Assembly (NCBI GenBank): GCA_021295955.1
Contig: JAGWBJ010000014.1
Span: 38,829-102,828, forward strand
DNA: 64,000 nt
Reading direction: 5' to 3'
From: Dehalococcoidia bacterium
GTDB lineage: Bacteria; Chloroflexota; Dehalococcoidia; Lucifugimonadales; JAGWBF01
Shown here one piece after another: positions 50,576-59,967 of this stretch (position 1 is its first letter; every line of letters begins with the position of its first letter). Both the position numbers and the translations under genes were made by a program. Under the pieces are notes generated by a model that did no database searches, was not told the DNA's origin, and saw only the letters and a list, made by a program, of their open reading frames with translations.

Positions 50576-51931
50576 TTGCTGTACAGCATCCGCTGGAGGC
50601 TCCTCCTCAGCTTTCTCCTGGTCATAGCCGTGACCCTGGGCATGGCGGCCCTCTTCGTCAGCCGGGCCGCCAGCGCCGAGCTGGAGCGGTTCCAGGAGCA
50701 GAACGAGGCCATCAGGTCCGAGCGCCTCAGGGCCATGCTGGCGGAGCAGTACGCCGAGGACCAGAGATGGCACGCCGCCCAGACCATGCTGGAGCGGATC
50801 GGGCGGATATACTCGCAGCGCGTGGTGGTGGTCAACAACAGGGGCCAGGTGGTGGGCGACTCCCGCCGGACCCTCATGGGCCGGGTGATCCTGCCCCACA
50901 TGGGAAGCGAGCTGGAGCTGCCCGTGGTGGGGCCCGGGGGCACCATGGGCACCATGCTGGTAAACCCGGACCCGCTGCCCGGCGACACCCAGGCGCCCCT
51001 GCCCGAGGCCAGCCTGCCCTCCATCAACCGGTTTCTCATCTGGAGCGGCCTGCTGACCGTCGGCCTGGCCGCGGTACTGACCTTTCTCCTGTCCAGGCGC
51101 ATCCTCGCGCCGGTGGAGGGCCTCTCCCGGGCGGCCAAGGCCCTGGCCCGGGGCGAGTTCTCCAGGCGGGTATCGGTCACCTCCAGGGACGAGGTGGGGG
51201 AGCTGGGCCGGACCTTCAACGCCATGGCCGCGGAGCTGGCCACCACCGAGGAGGTGCGGCGCAGCCTGGTGGCCGACGTGGCCCACGAGCTGCGCACCCC
51301 TCTGTCCAACATCAGGGGCTACCTGGAAGGTATCAGGGACGGCGTCGTGACCGCCAACCCCGGGACCCTGGCCTCCATGCACGAGGAGGTGCTGCTGCTG
51401 ACCCGCCTCATAGACGACCTCCAGGACCTGGCCCTAGCCGAGTCCGGGCAAATGAACCTGTACCTCCAGCCATGCGACCTGGCGGACCTCACCAGGCGGG
51501 CCGCCGCGGGAGTGCAGCCCAGCGCGGAGTCCAAGGGGATCACGCTGACCACGGACATACCCGGGGAGGCGCCCGTGAACGCCGACCCCGAGCGCATAGG
51601 CCAGGTGCTGCGGAACCTCCTTGCCAACGCGGCCAACTACACCGGCGAGGGCGGCTCCATAAAGGTCGCCCTCCGGCACATGGGTAGCCTCGCCCAGGTC
51701 CGCGTCGAGGACACGGGCCCCGGCATCGCCGAAACGGACCTTCCCTACGTGTTCGAGCGGTTCTACAGGGTGGACAAGTCCAGGTCCCGCTCCACCGGCG
51801 GGGTCGGCCTGGGCCTGACCATCGCCAGGCGCCTGGTGGAGGCCCACGGCGGACGCATGGCGGTGGAAAGCGCCGTCGGCAAGGGCAGCACCTTCAGCTT
51901 CACGCTGCCCCTGCACGAGGCCCAGGCCTAG
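50576..51931 (+). CDS. Sensor histidine kinase
   Basis: This 451-residue membrane kinase has TM1 at about residues 7-30, an external sensor of about 120 residues, TM2 near 155-178, a HAMP domain, HisKA with phosphoacceptor His237 in [15 protein letters not shown], and an ATPase domain with [16 protein letters not shown] and [13 protein letters not shown]. The start is a TTG only four bases after the regulator stop. This layout fits PhoR/WalK-like kinases. The sensed signal is unknown. Confidence 0.93.
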   Translation: MLYSIRWRLLLSFLLVIAVTLGMAALFVSRAASAELERFQEQNEAIRSERLRAMLAEQYAEDQRWHAAQTMLERIGRIYSQRVVVVNNRGQVVGDSRRTLMGRVILPHMGSELELPVVGPGGTMGTMLVNPDPLPGDTQAPLPEASLPSINRFLIWSGLLTVGLAAVLTFLLSRRILAPVEGLSRAAKALARGEFSRRVSVTSRDEVGELGRTFNAMAAELATTEEVRRSLVADVAHELRTPLSNIRGYLEGIRDGVVTANPGTLASMHEEVLLLTRLIDDLQDLALAESGQMNLYLQPCDLADLTRRAAAGVQPSAESKGITLTTDIPGEAPVNADPERIGQVLRNLLANAANYTGEGGSIKVALRHMGSLAQVRVEDTGPGIAETDLPYVFERFYRVDKSRSRSTGGVGLGLTIARRLVEAHGGRMAVESAVGKGSTFSFTLPLHEAQA

Positions 51932-51995
51932 GCGCCACCCCGTATGCCCTGACAATGGCCCTTTGCCCGCCCCTGCCCGTAAGGCGATCACCCAA

Positions 51996-52072
51996 CGCGT
52001 CATTCCCGTGCAAACGGGAATCCACGTCCCCCCCGCCACTGGATTCCGGCTCGGGGGCCGGAGTGACGGGCG
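51996..52072. repeat. Palindromic repeats upstream of the LLM gene
   Basis: GTCATTCCCGTGCAAACGGGAAT at about 51999-52021 and GGATTCCGGCTCGGGGGCCGGAGTGAC at about 52042-52068 are two members of the dispersed repeat family in inverted orientation. They lie between the histidine kinase stop and the next promoter and may insulate the two units. Confidence 0.85.
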
Positions 52073-52094
52073 GGCGTGGTGCGACAGTCCCCGC

Positions 52095-52124
52095 TTGACC
52101 GTCCCATCGGGCCGCGTATATATT
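52095..52124 (+). promoter_or_regulatory. Promoter of the LLM oxidoreductase gene
   Basis: TTGACC (52095-52100) is followed by TATATATT (52117-52124), allowing a -10 at 16 or 18 bases. The start near 52131 leaves a very short leader before GTG 52150. Confidence 0.6.
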
Positions 52125-52149
52125 CCCTCCATGGCGCCCTCCAGCACCC

Positions 52150-53118
52150 GTGCGACCCCAACCGGGCGGCACTGACGTGGCCGCACCCGACCTCCACTTT
52201 GGCGCCACCCTGGGCCTGGGCCTGGAGGAGACGGCCGCCGAGGCCCGCTGGCTGCAAGACCTGGGCTACGACTACGTGGGCGCAGGCGAGCACTTCATGC
52301 GGGGGGACCCCCCGGGCCCTTCCGCCGCAGCCCTCTCGGTCCTGGGAGTAGCCGCCGGGGCCACCGACCGGATACGCGTCGTCTCCACGGTGGTGCTCCT
52401 GCCCTTCTACCACCCCACCGTCCTGGCCAAGCTGGCGACCACCATCGACGTGGCCTCCAACGGCCGTCTCACCCTGGGCGTGGGGGTGGGGGGCGAGTTC
52501 CCCGTGGAGTTCGACGCCGCCGGCATCTCGGTACGCCAACGGGGCAGCCGGAGCACCGAGTGCCTGGAGGTGCTTCGAGGGCTCTGGACCGGGGAGCGGG
52601 TGACCTACCGGGGGCGCCACTTCCGACTGGACGGCGTCGCCATCGCCCCGCCTCCGGCCCAGTCGCCCCACCCGCCCGTGTGGGTCGCCGGCCGCCGCGA
52701 CGCCGCCATGCGGCGGGCCGCCCGGTTGGGAGACGGCTGGCTGCCCTACCTGTACAGCCCGGACCGGTACCGCCGCAGCGTCGAAAGCATCAAGGAGACG
52801 GCCGCCGCCGAGGGCCGCGACCTGGAGGGCTTCCAGTGGGCCGACTTCCAGTTCATCTCCATCGCCGACTCGGTGGAGGAGGCCGCCGAGAACGCGGCCC
52901 GGTCTCTGGGGCTCCAGTACCGGTATTCGGGGGACTTCCGTGACATCGTGGGAAGGTACTGCGTCCTGGGCCCGCCCGAGGAGTGCGTCCGGCAGCTTCG
53001 GAAATACGTCGACGCCGGGGCGCGCCACTTCATCCTGAGCTGGGCCTGCGGCCGCGACGACCGGCCCCGGCACGCCGAGACCGCGGCCAAGGAGATCATC
53101 CCACGGCTCCGCGGGTAG
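52150..53118 (+). CDS. LLM-class flavin/F420-dependent oxidoreductase
   Basis: This protein of about 320 residues with a bacterial luciferase-like TIM barrel has FGATLGLGLEETAAEARWLQDLGYDYVGAGEH, RIRVVSTVVLLPFYHPTVLAKLATTIDVAS, LGVGVGGEFPVEF and the late CVLGPPEECVRQLRKYVDAG. The pattern is that of F420- or FMN-dependent oxidoreductases acting on small organic molecules. The start is uncertain: GTG 52150 or GTG 52174. It is a single-gene unit with its own promoter. Confidence 0.88.
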   Translation: MRPQPGGTDVAAPDLHFGATLGLGLEETAAEARWLQDLGYDYVGAGEHFMRGDPPGPSAAALSVLGVAAGATDRIRVVSTVVLLPFYHPTVLAKLATTIDVASNGRLTLGVGVGGEFPVEFDAAGISVRQRGSRSTECLEVLRGLWTGERVTYRGRHFRLDGVAIAPPPAQSPHPPVWVAGRRDAAMRRAARLGDGWLPYLYSPDRYRRSVESIKETAAAEGRDLEGFQWADFQFISIADSVEEAAENAARSLGLQYRYSGDFRDIVGRYCVLGPPEECVRQLRKYVDAGARHFILSWACGRDDRPRHAETAAKEIIPRLRG

Positions 53119-53126
53119 GAATCACC

Positions 53127-53165
53127 TAACCCGTCATTCCGGCGAAGGCCGGAACCCAGGGGCGG
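53127..53165. repeat. Single palindromic repeat copy
   Basis: CGTCATTCCGGCGAAGGCCGGAA lies just after the LLM gene and can fold into a hairpin. The rest of the 247-base gap to the deacetylase gene holds nothing I recognise. Confidence 0.8.
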
Positions 53166-53365
53166 CGGGCTTCCGGCTTCCCGCCCCCACAGGAATCACC
53201 ATAGCCTTGGCAAACCCGGATGAGGGGATGAAAACGAAGGGGCTCACCCATCGCCGTAGGGGGGTGGTTCGCGAACCGCCCCTACTCTAGCCCCTCGGGG
53301 TTGGGCAGGCGCCCCATACCAACCGTAGGGACGCCGACCCGCATAGCAAAAACCGGAGGTGCGAC

Positions 53366-54175
53366 ATGGCAGGAATCTGGCCCGGCGAGACCCAGTGCGT
53401 GGCGATGCTCAGCTTCGACGTGGACGGCGTGTCGTCGTGGATACGCCGCAACTCCGACCACGCCAGGCTGCCCAGCCTCATGTCCATGGCGGAGTACGGG
53501 CCCAGCGTGGCCACCCCCCGCATACTGGACCTGCTGGAGGACCACGGGATCAAGGCCAGCTTCTACATACCCGGGTACGTGGCCGAGACCCACCCCGAAA
53601 TGGTGAAGGAGATCGCCCGGCGGGGCCACGAGATCGGCCATCACGGGTACATGCACGAGCCTCCCGCCACCATGGACGCCAAGGAAGAGGAGGAGGTGCT
53701 GAAACGGGGCATCGGCATCCTGGAAGACCTGGTGGGGGAGCGGCCCACGGGATACCGCTCGCCGAGCTGGGAGCTGAGCGAGGTGTCCCTGGAGCTGCTG
53801 GCCGCCTACGGCTTCGCCTACGACACCAGCCTGATGGGGGACGACGCCCCCTACATGGTCGACACCTCCAGGGGACCCCTGGTCGAGATCCCCACGCACT
53901 GGATACTGGACGACGCGCCCCACTTCGTGTACGCGCCCGCGGCCCAGCGCACCAGTCCCATGAAGAGCCCCAACGAGATCTACGAGATCTGGTCCGCCGA
54001 GTTCGACGGCCTCTACAGGTACGGCAGGTCCTTCAACCTCACCATGCACCCCCAGTTCATCGGCCGCCCGGGGAGGCTCCTCATGCTGGAGCGGCTCATC
54101 GCCTACATCCGCTCCTATCCCAACGCCCCGTTCATGCGCCTGACGGACGTGGCCCAGATGTGGGCCGGCCGCTAG
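53366..54175 (+). CDS. Polysaccharide deacetylase-family protein
   Basis: This 269-residue NodB-fold hydrolase has SFDVDG (catalytic base and metal Asp), the metal-binding HEIGHHGYMHEP, GYRSPSW and FNLTMHPQFIGRPGRL. There is no signal peptide, so it is cytoplasmic. The cytoplasmic NodB enzymes with MHPxxIGRP-like endings include PuuE-type allantoinases and imidases, which is as likely as a sugar deacetylase. CCGGAGGTG precedes the ATG. Confidence 0.88.
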   Translation: MAGIWPGETQCVAMLSFDVDGVSSWIRRNSDHARLPSLMSMAEYGPSVATPRILDLLEDHGIKASFYIPGYVAETHPEMVKEIARRGHEIGHHGYMHEPPATMDAKEEEEVLKRGIGILEDLVGERPTGYRSPSWELSEVSLELLAAYGFAYDTSLMGDDAPYMVDTSRGPLVEIPTHWILDDAPHFVYAPAAQRTSPMKSPNEIYEIWSAEFDGLYRYGRSFNLTMHPQFIGRPGRLLMLERLIAYIRSYPNAPFMRLTDVAQMWAGR

Positions 54176-54185
54176 GCGGCGGTCC

Positions 54186-54355
54186 ATTCCAACCCGTCAT
54201 TCCCGCCCCGAGGCGAAATCCAGGGCGGTGGGCTACGTGGATTCCCGCGTGCGCGGGAATGACGGAGGGGACGCCGCGAGCCTTCCCGCGTGGGCGGGAA
54301 TGACGGAGGGGCCGCCGTGAGCTTTCTCCCGCCTGCGCCGGAATGACGGAGGGGG
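54186..54355. repeat. Cluster of palindromic repeats with ~42-bp period
   Basis: After the deacetylase gene lie four repeat copies: CGTCATTCCCGCCCCGAGGCG near 54197, GGATTCCCGCGTGCGCGGGAATGACGG near 54239, then two more GGGAATGACGG or GGAATGACGG units, each joined by GGGGnCGCCGnGAGC-like linkers. It is the densest copy cluster in the window. The next 165 bases, up to 54522, show nothing recognisable. Confidence 0.88.
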
Positions 54356-54521
54356 CGCCGCGAGCCTGTTCTCATGGCAATGACGTGCCGCGTGGGAAGT
54401 GGGCCAGAGTCTCCACAAGAGGGACCGGGCCCGCATGGGCATCACTACCCGCGTCGAACACCGGCTGCCGCGCGTGGGCTGTCGAGGCAGTTGAGGCAGT
54501 TGGCTTGGGGAGACTCGGGGA

Positions 54522-55169
54522 ATGATGCTCCCAAAGGGTCAGATGCAACGCGGCGCGACGATGGCAGGGGTGGTCCTGGCCCTGCTGGCCGCCGTTTTCC
54601 TCACGCTGCATTTCACGTTGCCCGACGAACATGCCGGCAGGGCCGGGAGCCTGGCCGGCATCGTCCAGGCCGTCGTCACCGTTCTGGCCATCGTGGGCGG
54701 CGGGGCCTTCGCGGCCTACAAGTGGCAGGTCTTCAGGGACTACGCGCCCCACCTGACCATCTCCCACAGGGTATCCCACCGGCCCATCGGGGACAGCTAC
54801 GTCCACATCGACGTAACCGCGACCCTGCAGAACAGCTCCAAGGTCCGGATAGAGCTGGACGAGGGCTTCTTTCGCCTACAGCAGATAGCCCCGATGTCCG
54901 ACGAGCAGGTGGAAGCCCTGTACGCCCAGGTGTTCGTGGACGGTGAGCAGGATTACCTTCAGTGGCCCACCGGCGACGAGGCCCGGCGCACCTGGGACAG
55001 GGACGAGCTGATCGTAGAGCCGGGCGAGGCCCACCAGGAGACCTTCGAGTTCATAGTGTCGAAGGAGGTCAGGGCGGTTATGGTCTATACGTACTTCTAC
55101 AACCCCGGGGCCTCCCGGACCCTCGGATGGGGCACGGCCACGGTCCATGATATAATCGGCGTTGGCTGA
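54522..55169 (+). CDS. Hypothetical membrane-anchored protein
   Basis: This 215-residue protein has two N-terminal hydrophobic segments (AGVVLALLAAVFLTLHFTL and AGIVQAVVTVLAIVGGGAFAAY) and a beta-rich soluble domain (YVHIDVTATLQNSSKVRIELDEGFFRLQQI to VYTYFYNPG). No family recognised. Two adjacent ATGs occur; a third at 54561 is possible. It appears to be a single-gene unit. Confidence 0.65.
   Translation: MMLPKGQMQRGATMAGVVLALLAAVFLTLHFTLPDEHAGRAGSLAGIVQAVVTVLAIVGGGAFAAYKWQVFRDYAPHLTISHRVSHRPIGDSYVHIDVTATLQNSSKVRIELDEGFFRLQQIAPMSDEQVEALYAQVFVDGEQDYLQWPTGDEARRTWDRDELIVEPGEAHQETFEFIVSKEVRAVMVYTYFYNPGASRTLGWGTATVHDIIGVG
55148..55156 (+). promoter_or_regulatory. Extended -10 box TGATATAAT
   Basis: A TGN extension plus a perfect TATAAT overlaps the 3' end of the membrane protein gene, about 38 bases before a small open frame at 55194. 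It suggests that something downstream is transcribed, either the small gene or the DUF433 relic. Confidence 0.5.
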
Positions 55170-55193
55170 TACGGCGCCGTTCCAGGGGGTTAC

Positions 55194-55397
55194 ATGCCAT
55201 CCAAGGACGCCAACGGCAAGAGAGCAGTGGAAAGAGGAATGGAGCCAAGAATAGCGCCTTGTAGGACGGCGGACTCCGACACCCTGCCTGGAGCGGCGAA
55301 GGTGGAGGTCCACGGGTCGGGGCCCAGGATGGCGCCTCCCAAACCCCAGGGGTCGCGCAAGCCCCCGGGCCACAGGCTGCCCAGGAAACCCGAGTAG
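55194..55397 (+). CDS. Small basic hypothetical protein
   Basis: A 67-codon frame follows AGGGGGT and an extended -10. The product is rich in Pro, Arg, Gly and Lys (RMAPPKPQGSRKPPGHRLPRK near the end), so it would be disordered. No homologue recognised. The promoter and ribosome site support it; composition alone does not. Confidence 0.35.
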   Translation: MPSKDANGKRAVERGMEPRIAPCRTADSDTLPGAAKVEVHGSGPRMAPPKPQGSRKPPGHRLPRKPE

Positions 55398-55520
55398 CCC
55401 CATCGGCAAACGCCACCCCGCCGCCGTTTCCACCGGCCGGATGCTTACTCTCTAGAGCCCTTCAGCCCTCCTGTGGCCCTCCCTCCGCTCCCCCAATGAC
55501 AACATCCGGGGACGTGACCC

Positions 55521-55618
55521 ATGCCGAAAGACTACGCCGGGATAATCACCATAGAGCCTGGAAAGCGCGGGGGGAGCCCTGCATTCGAGGCATGGGGATC
55601 ACGCCCGCGCCCTCCTAG
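55521..55618 (+). pseudogene. DUF433 antitoxin-like gene relic
   Basis: The frame from ATG 55521 reads MPKDYAGIITIEPGKRGG, a typical DUF433 opening. At the run of six G (55569-55574) the frame is lost; adding one G would continue GGEPCIRGMGIT, matching the family GG-PCIRG-RIT motif. The restored frame stops at 55616-55618, after about 30 of the usual 75 or so residues. DUF433 proteins are usually antitoxins of PIN-type toxins; no toxin gene remains. The stop shares CTAG with that of gcvPB. Confidence 0.6.
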
Positions 55619-57072
55619 CCCCGCAGGTCCGGCTGCCTGGCGGCGCGGACCTCGTCCAGGCGTGACACGGGCGTCGTGTGGGGCGCCCCCGTCACAAGGT
55701 CCGGGTCCTCGGTGACCTCCCGGTCGATGGCCCTCATGGCCTCGATGAAGGCGTCCAGGGTCTCGCGGCTCTCGGTCTCGGTGGGCTCTATCATCAGCGT
55801 CTCGTCCACGATGAGGGGAAAGTACATGGTCGGCGCGTGGATGCCGTAGTCCAGGAGGCGCTTGGCTATGTCCAGCCCCCGGACGCCCCGCGCCTTCTGG
55901 TCCCTGGCCGACACCACGACCTCGTGCATGCAGCGGCGGTCGTAGGGCACGTGGTATGTGTCCCGCAGGCCCTGCAGCAGGTAGTTGGCGTTTAGCACCG
56001 CGTTGCCGCTCACCTCGGTCAGCCCCGTGTTGCCCATGCTGCGTATGTAGGTGTAGGCTCGCACCAGCACGCCGAAGTTGCCGTGGAACCCGGACACCCG
56101 CCCTATGGACTTGGGGGGCTCCGCCAGGGAGAAGGTCTCCCGGCCGTCGGAGTCCGACCGCTCCACCACCGGGGCCGGCAGGTAGGGCGTCAGCTCCTCG
56201 CTGGCGCACACCGGCCCCGCCCCGGGCCCCCCGCCCCCGTGGGGCGTGGTGAAGGTCTTGTGCAGGTTCAGGTGGACCACGTCGAACCCCAGGTCGGCGG
56301 GCTTGGCCCGTCCCAGCAGGGCGTTCATGTTGGCCCCGTCGGCGTACACCAGGCCGCCCGCCCGGTGGACCGTGTCGCACAGCTCCAGGATGTTGGTGTT
56401 GAACAGGCCCAGGGTGTTGGGCTGGGTTATCATCAGACCCGCCAGCCCGGAGTCGGCCACGGCCTTCAGCGCCTCCATGTCCATGTTGCCCCTGGAGTCC
56501 GAGGGTATGGTCACCACCTGGAACCCGGCCATGGCCGCCGACGCCGGGTTGGTGCCGTGGGCGCTGTCGGGGATGGCCACCGTGGTCCGCTGGGTCTCCC
56601 CCCGGTCCAGCAGGAGCGCCCGGATCATCAGCATGCCGCAGAACTCCCCCTGGGCCCCCGCCAGGGGCGCCAGGCCGACTCCCTTGGTGCCAGTGATCTC
56701 CGCCAGGTATCCCTGGAGGGTGTGGAGCAGCTTGAGGGCTCCCTGCACCGTCTCGGGCGGCTGGCGCGGATGCAGGCCCGCGAAACCGGGGAGGAACGCC
56801 ATCTCGTCGTTCACCTTGGGGTTGTACTTCATCGTACAGCTCCCCAGGGGATAGAAGTTGGTGTCGATGGAGAAGTTCAGGTGGCTGAGGAGGGTGAAGT
56901 AGCGGACGACCTGGGGCTCGGTCACCTCGGGCATCCTCAGCTCGTCCCGCAGCAGGGCGGCGTCCAGGGCCGGCTGCGGTGGCACGTCCAGGGCGGGCAG
57001 ATTGGCCCCCACTCTGCCGGTCACGCTCCGCTCCATCAGGGTGCGGCGGTCCATTCCATCGCTGCGTGTCAT
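55615..57072 (-). CDS. gcvPB: Glycine dehydrogenase (decarboxylating) subunit 2
   Basis: This 485-residue C-terminal half of the P protein has the PLP lysine (Lys272 in HLNLHKTFTTPHGGGGPG), FYPLGSCTMKYNP, PDSAHGTNPASA and FHGNFGVLVRAYTYI. It decarboxylates glycine and passes the aminomethyl group to GcvH lipoate. ATG 57072 overlaps the gcvPA stop by four bases (ATGA). It is the last gene of the ABC-gcv operon. Confidence 0.96.
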   Translation of the reverse strand: MTRSDGMDRRTLMERSVTGRVGANLPALDVPPQPALDAALLRDELRMPEVTEPQVVRYFTLLSHLNFSIDTNFYPLGSCTMKYNPKVNDEMAFLPGFAGLHPRQPPETVQGALKLLHTLQGYLAEITGTKGVGLAPLAGAQGEFCGMLMIRALLLDRGETQRTTVAIPDSAHGTNPASAAMAGFQVVTIPSDSRGNMDMEALKAVADSGLAGLMITQPNTLGLFNTNILELCDTVHRAGGLVYADGANMNALLGRAKPADLGFDVVHLNLHKTFTTPHGGGGPGAGPVCASEELTPYLPAPVVERSDSDGRETFSLAEPPKSIGRVSGFHGNFGVLVRAYTYIRSMGNTGLTEVSGNAVLNANYLLQGLRDTYHVPYDRRCMHEVVVSARDQKARGVRGLDIAKRLLDYGIHAPTMYFPLIVDETLMIEPTETESRETLDAFIEAMRAIDREVTEDPDLVTGAPHTTPVSRLDEVRAARQPDLRG

Positions 57073-58412
57073 TGCACGGCTCCCGCGGCCAACGCCGACG
57101 CCAGCTCCTCGATGTCCCCGCGGCTGTTCATCTCGGTGACGCACAGGACCATGCCGTTGGGGACCCTGTCGCTCACGTCGAGGCCGCCTATGATGTCCCG
57201 CTCCAGGAGCCCCCGGTTGATCTCGGCGGGCGGCGCCGGGCACTGGACGGTGAACTCGTTGAAGAAGGGCGCGTCCATGGGGAGGGTGTAGCCCGGTATC
57301 TTTTCGATCAGGGACGCCGCGTAGTGCGCCTTGTGGTAGGACAGCTCCGCCACGTGGCGCAGTCCCGCCTTGCCAAGGGCCGCCATGTACACCGTCGCGG
57401 CCAGGGTCATCAGCGCCTCGTTGGTGCAGATGTTGCTGGTGGCCCGCTCCCTCCGTATGTGCTGCTCCCTGGTGCTCAGGGTGAGCACGTAGCCGGTCCT
57501 GCCCTCGCCGTCTACGGTCTTGCCGGCGATGCGGCCCGGCATCTGGCGGATGTTGCTCCGGCGGGCGGTGAACAGACCCAGGTAGGGGCCGCCGTAGCTC
57601 GGGGGTATGCCCAGGGCCTGACCCTCCCCGGTCACGATGTCCGCGCCGTACTCGCCCGGGGGTTTCAGCATGCCCATCGCCACCGGGTTGGCCGACACCG
57701 CCAGCAGCGCGCCCTTCCCGTGGGCCTCGGCCTCGATGCGGGCCAGGTCGTGGAGACAGCCGAAGAAGTTGGGGTACTGGACCATGACGCAGGCCGTCTC
57801 CTCGGTCACCTCCAGGGCCGACGGGTCGGCCTCGGTGACCTCGACGCCCAGTCCCTGGGTGTAGGCCCTGACCACCTGCCGGTACGAGGGGGACACCGTG
57901 TCCAGCACGGCGACCTTGCTCCGCCCCGTCACGCGGCACGCCATCAGCGCCGCCTCGGCCAGGGCCGACGCCCCGTCGTACATTCCGGCGTCGGACACCT
58001 CCATCCCAAAGAGGCTGCATATCATCGTCTGGAAGTCGTACGTCGCCTGCAGGGTGCCCTGGCTGACCTCGGGCTGGTAGGGAGTGTACGCCGTCAGGAA
58101 CTCCCCGCGGGTGATGATGGCCCTCACGATGCTGGGGCTGAAGTGGTTGTAGGCCCCGCCGCCCAGGAAGGACACGCAGCCGGCCAGGCTCCGGTTGGAG
58201 TCCGCCATGGACTGGAGCTCCCGCTTCAGGTCCAGCTCAGAAAGGGGCTCGGGTATGTTGAGAGCAGGGTTGCGCACCCGTGCCGGTATGTCCTGGAACA
58301 GGTCGTCCACGGAGGCCGCGCCCACCGCCTCCAGCATGCGGGCGCGGTCGTCCACAGTGTTGGGTATGTAATGGAAGGCGCGGTCCGGGACGTTGGACGG
58401 CCCTCGTGTCAT
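57069..58412 (-). CDS. gcvPA: Glycine dehydrogenase (decarboxylating) subunit 1
   Basis: This 447-residue N-terminal half of the split P protein starts with HYIPNTVDDRARMLEAVG and contains FLGGGAYNHFSPSIV, AYTPYQPEVSQGTLQATYDFQTMI, MYDGASALAEAALMA and EGQALGIPPSYGGPYLG. Together with GcvPB it forms the PLP-dependent heterodimer or heterotetramer. It follows gcvH by 54 bases. Confidence 0.96.
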   Translation of the reverse strand: MTRGPSNVPDRAFHYIPNTVDDRARMLEAVGAASVDDLFQDIPARVRNPALNIPEPLSELDLKRELQSMADSNRSLAGCVSFLGGGAYNHFSPSIVRAIITRGEFLTAYTPYQPEVSQGTLQATYDFQTMICSLFGMEVSDAGMYDGASALAEAALMACRVTGRSKVAVLDTVSPSYRQVVRAYTQGLGVEVTEADPSALEVTEETACVMVQYPNFFGCLHDLARIEAEAHGKGALLAVSANPVAMGMLKPPGEYGADIVTGEGQALGIPPSYGGPYLGLFTARRSNIRQMPGRIAGKTVDGEGRTGYVLTLSTREQHIRRERATSNICTNEALMTLAATVYMAALGKAGLRHVAELSYHKAHYAASLIEKIPGYTLPMDAPFFNEFTVQCPAPPAEINRGLLERDIIGGLDVSDRVPNGMVLCVTEMNSRGDIEELASALAAGAVQ

Positions 58413-58466
58413 GGAGCCGCTCCGCGGTTCATATGAGCCCCAGGAGTCCGCCCGTCTCGGCTCACT

Positions 58467-58856
58467 CTAGTGGGAGGTCTCTTCCAGGAACGCCGAGTAC
58501 TCCTCGGCGGTCAGGAGGTCTTCCATCTCGGCGGCGTCCTCCAGCTTTACCCGCAGGAGCCAGCCCTTGCCGCTGGGGTCCTCGTTGACCAGCTCCGGGT
58601 GGTCGACGGCCTCCTGGTTCACGTCCACCACCTCGCCGGTAACCGGCGAGAACAGGTCCGAGACCGCCTTCACCGACTCGATCTCGCCCAGCTTGGCGAA
58701 CTGCTCCAGCCGGGCGCCCGCCCCGGGAAGGTCCAGGTACACCACGTCCCCAAGCTGGTCCTGGGCGTAGTGGGTGATGCCCACCAGGGCGTCGGAGCCC
58801 TCCTCCGGCTTCACCCACTCGTGGTCTTTGGTATACCTGCGGTCGTCGGGTATCAT
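58467..58856 (-). CDS. gcvH: Glycine cleavage H protein
   Basis: This 129-residue lipoyl carrier carries the lipoylated Lys63 in IESVKAVSD. The opening YTKDHEWVKPEE and the SPVTGEVVDVN turn are typical. It shuttles the aminomethyl group between P, T and L proteins. ATG 58856 overlaps the gcvT stop by three bases (ATGA). Confidence 0.97.
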   Translation of the reverse strand: MIPDDRRYTKDHEWVKPEEGSDALVGITHYAQDQLGDVVYLDLPGAGARLEQFAKLGEIESVKAVSDLFSPVTGEVVDVNQEAVDHPELVNEDPSGKGWLLRVKLEDAAEMEDLLTAEEYSAFLEETSH

Positions 58857-59950
58857 GCGCTGGACTCTCTGGTGTAGAAGGGCAGGGAAGTGACCTCGGC
58901 TTCGGCGAGTCTACCGCGGATGTCTATCTGGAGCGGGCTGCCAGCTCCCGCGAATCCACTGAGAACATAGCCCATCGCAACGACTCTGTCAAGGGTCGGA
59001 GACTGGGTGCCGCTGGTCACGGTCCCCACCTGGTCGCCGTCGCGGAGGATCGGGTAACCGTGCCTGGCCAGGCTTCGCCCCTGGACGTTCAGCCCCACCA
59101 GGCGCCTGGGAGGGCCGTCCTTCTGCTGCCTCCGGAGGACCTCCGCGCCGACGAACTCCTTGTCCAGCCGGACGAAGCGCTCCAGGCCCGCCTCGATGGG
59201 CGTCGTGGTGGTGTCTATGTCGTTGCCGTGGAGGCTCAGTCCCGCCTCCAGCCGGAGCACGTCCCGAGCGCCCAGGCCGCAGGGAGCGCCCCCGGCCTCC
59301 ATAAGCGTCCGCCAGACATGGGCGGCGTCCCCGGCGTCGACGATCAGCTCGAAGCCGTCCTCCCCGGTGTACCCGGTGCGCCCCACGAAGGCGGGGCGCG
59401 ACGCCACGGTCCCCTCGGCGTAGGAGAAGAAGCGCATCCGCGACGTATCCACGTCGCCGGCCGCTCCCAGGAGCGTGGGGGTGGCGGGTCCCTGGAAGGC
59501 GATCATGGCCGTGGCCTCGGTGCGGTCCTCTATGGACACGCCCGGGAACTTCTCCTGGACCCAGCGGCGCATCCACGGCGCCACGTACTGACGGTTGGAG
59601 GCGTTGCAGACCAGCAGGTACCGCTCATCGTCGACCCGGTAGTAGACCGTGTCGTCGATGATGCCGCCCTCCTCATTGCAGATGAGGGCGTAGCGGGCCC
59701 TGCCCTGGCGCAGGTTGGAGGCGGTGTGGGTGACGACCCAGTCCAGGAAAGCGGGGGCCTCGGGGCCCGAGATGTCCAGACGCCCCATGTGGGAAACGTC
59801 GAAGAGCCCCGCCTTGGAGCGCACCGCCCGGGTCTCGGCCAGTATGCCGGTGTACTGCACCGGCATGTCCCAACCGGCGAAGGGGACCATCCTTGCGTTC
59901 AGCGACGTGTGAGTGCCGTGAAGGGGGGTCCTATTGAGCTGTTCGGCCAA
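58853..59950 (-). CDS. gcvT: Glycine cleavage T protein (aminomethyltransferase)
   Basis: This 365-residue folate-dependent enzyme releases ammonia and makes methylene-tetrahydrofolate. It starts LNRTPLHGTHTSLNARMVPFAGWDMPVQY and contains FDVSHMGRLDISGPEAPAFL, RTGYTGEDGFEL and LRLEAGLSLHGNDID. The only sensible start is TTG 59950, with GGGAG 7 bases upstream; the much longer open frame into the ABC gene is a shadow. It begins 17 bases after the ABC stop. Confidence 0.95.
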   Translation of the reverse strand: MAEQLNRTPLHGTHTSLNARMVPFAGWDMPVQYTGILAETRAVRSKAGLFDVSHMGRLDISGPEAPAFLDWVVTHTASNLRQGRARYALICNEEGGIIDDTVYYRVDDERYLLVCNASNRQYVAPWMRRWVQEKFPGVSIEDRTEATAMIAFQGPATPTLLGAAGDVDTSRMRFFSYAEGTVASRPAFVGRTGYTGEDGFELIVDAGDAAHVWRTLMEAGGAPCGLGARDVLRLEAGLSLHGNDIDTTTTPIEAGLERFVRLDKEFVGAEVLRRQQKDGPPRRLVGLNVQGRSLARHGYPILRDGDQVGTVTSGTQSPTLDRVVAMGYVLSGFAGAGSPLQIDIRGRLAEAEVTSLPFYTRESSA

Positions 59951-59967
59951 GACTCGGCTCCCTGCGG

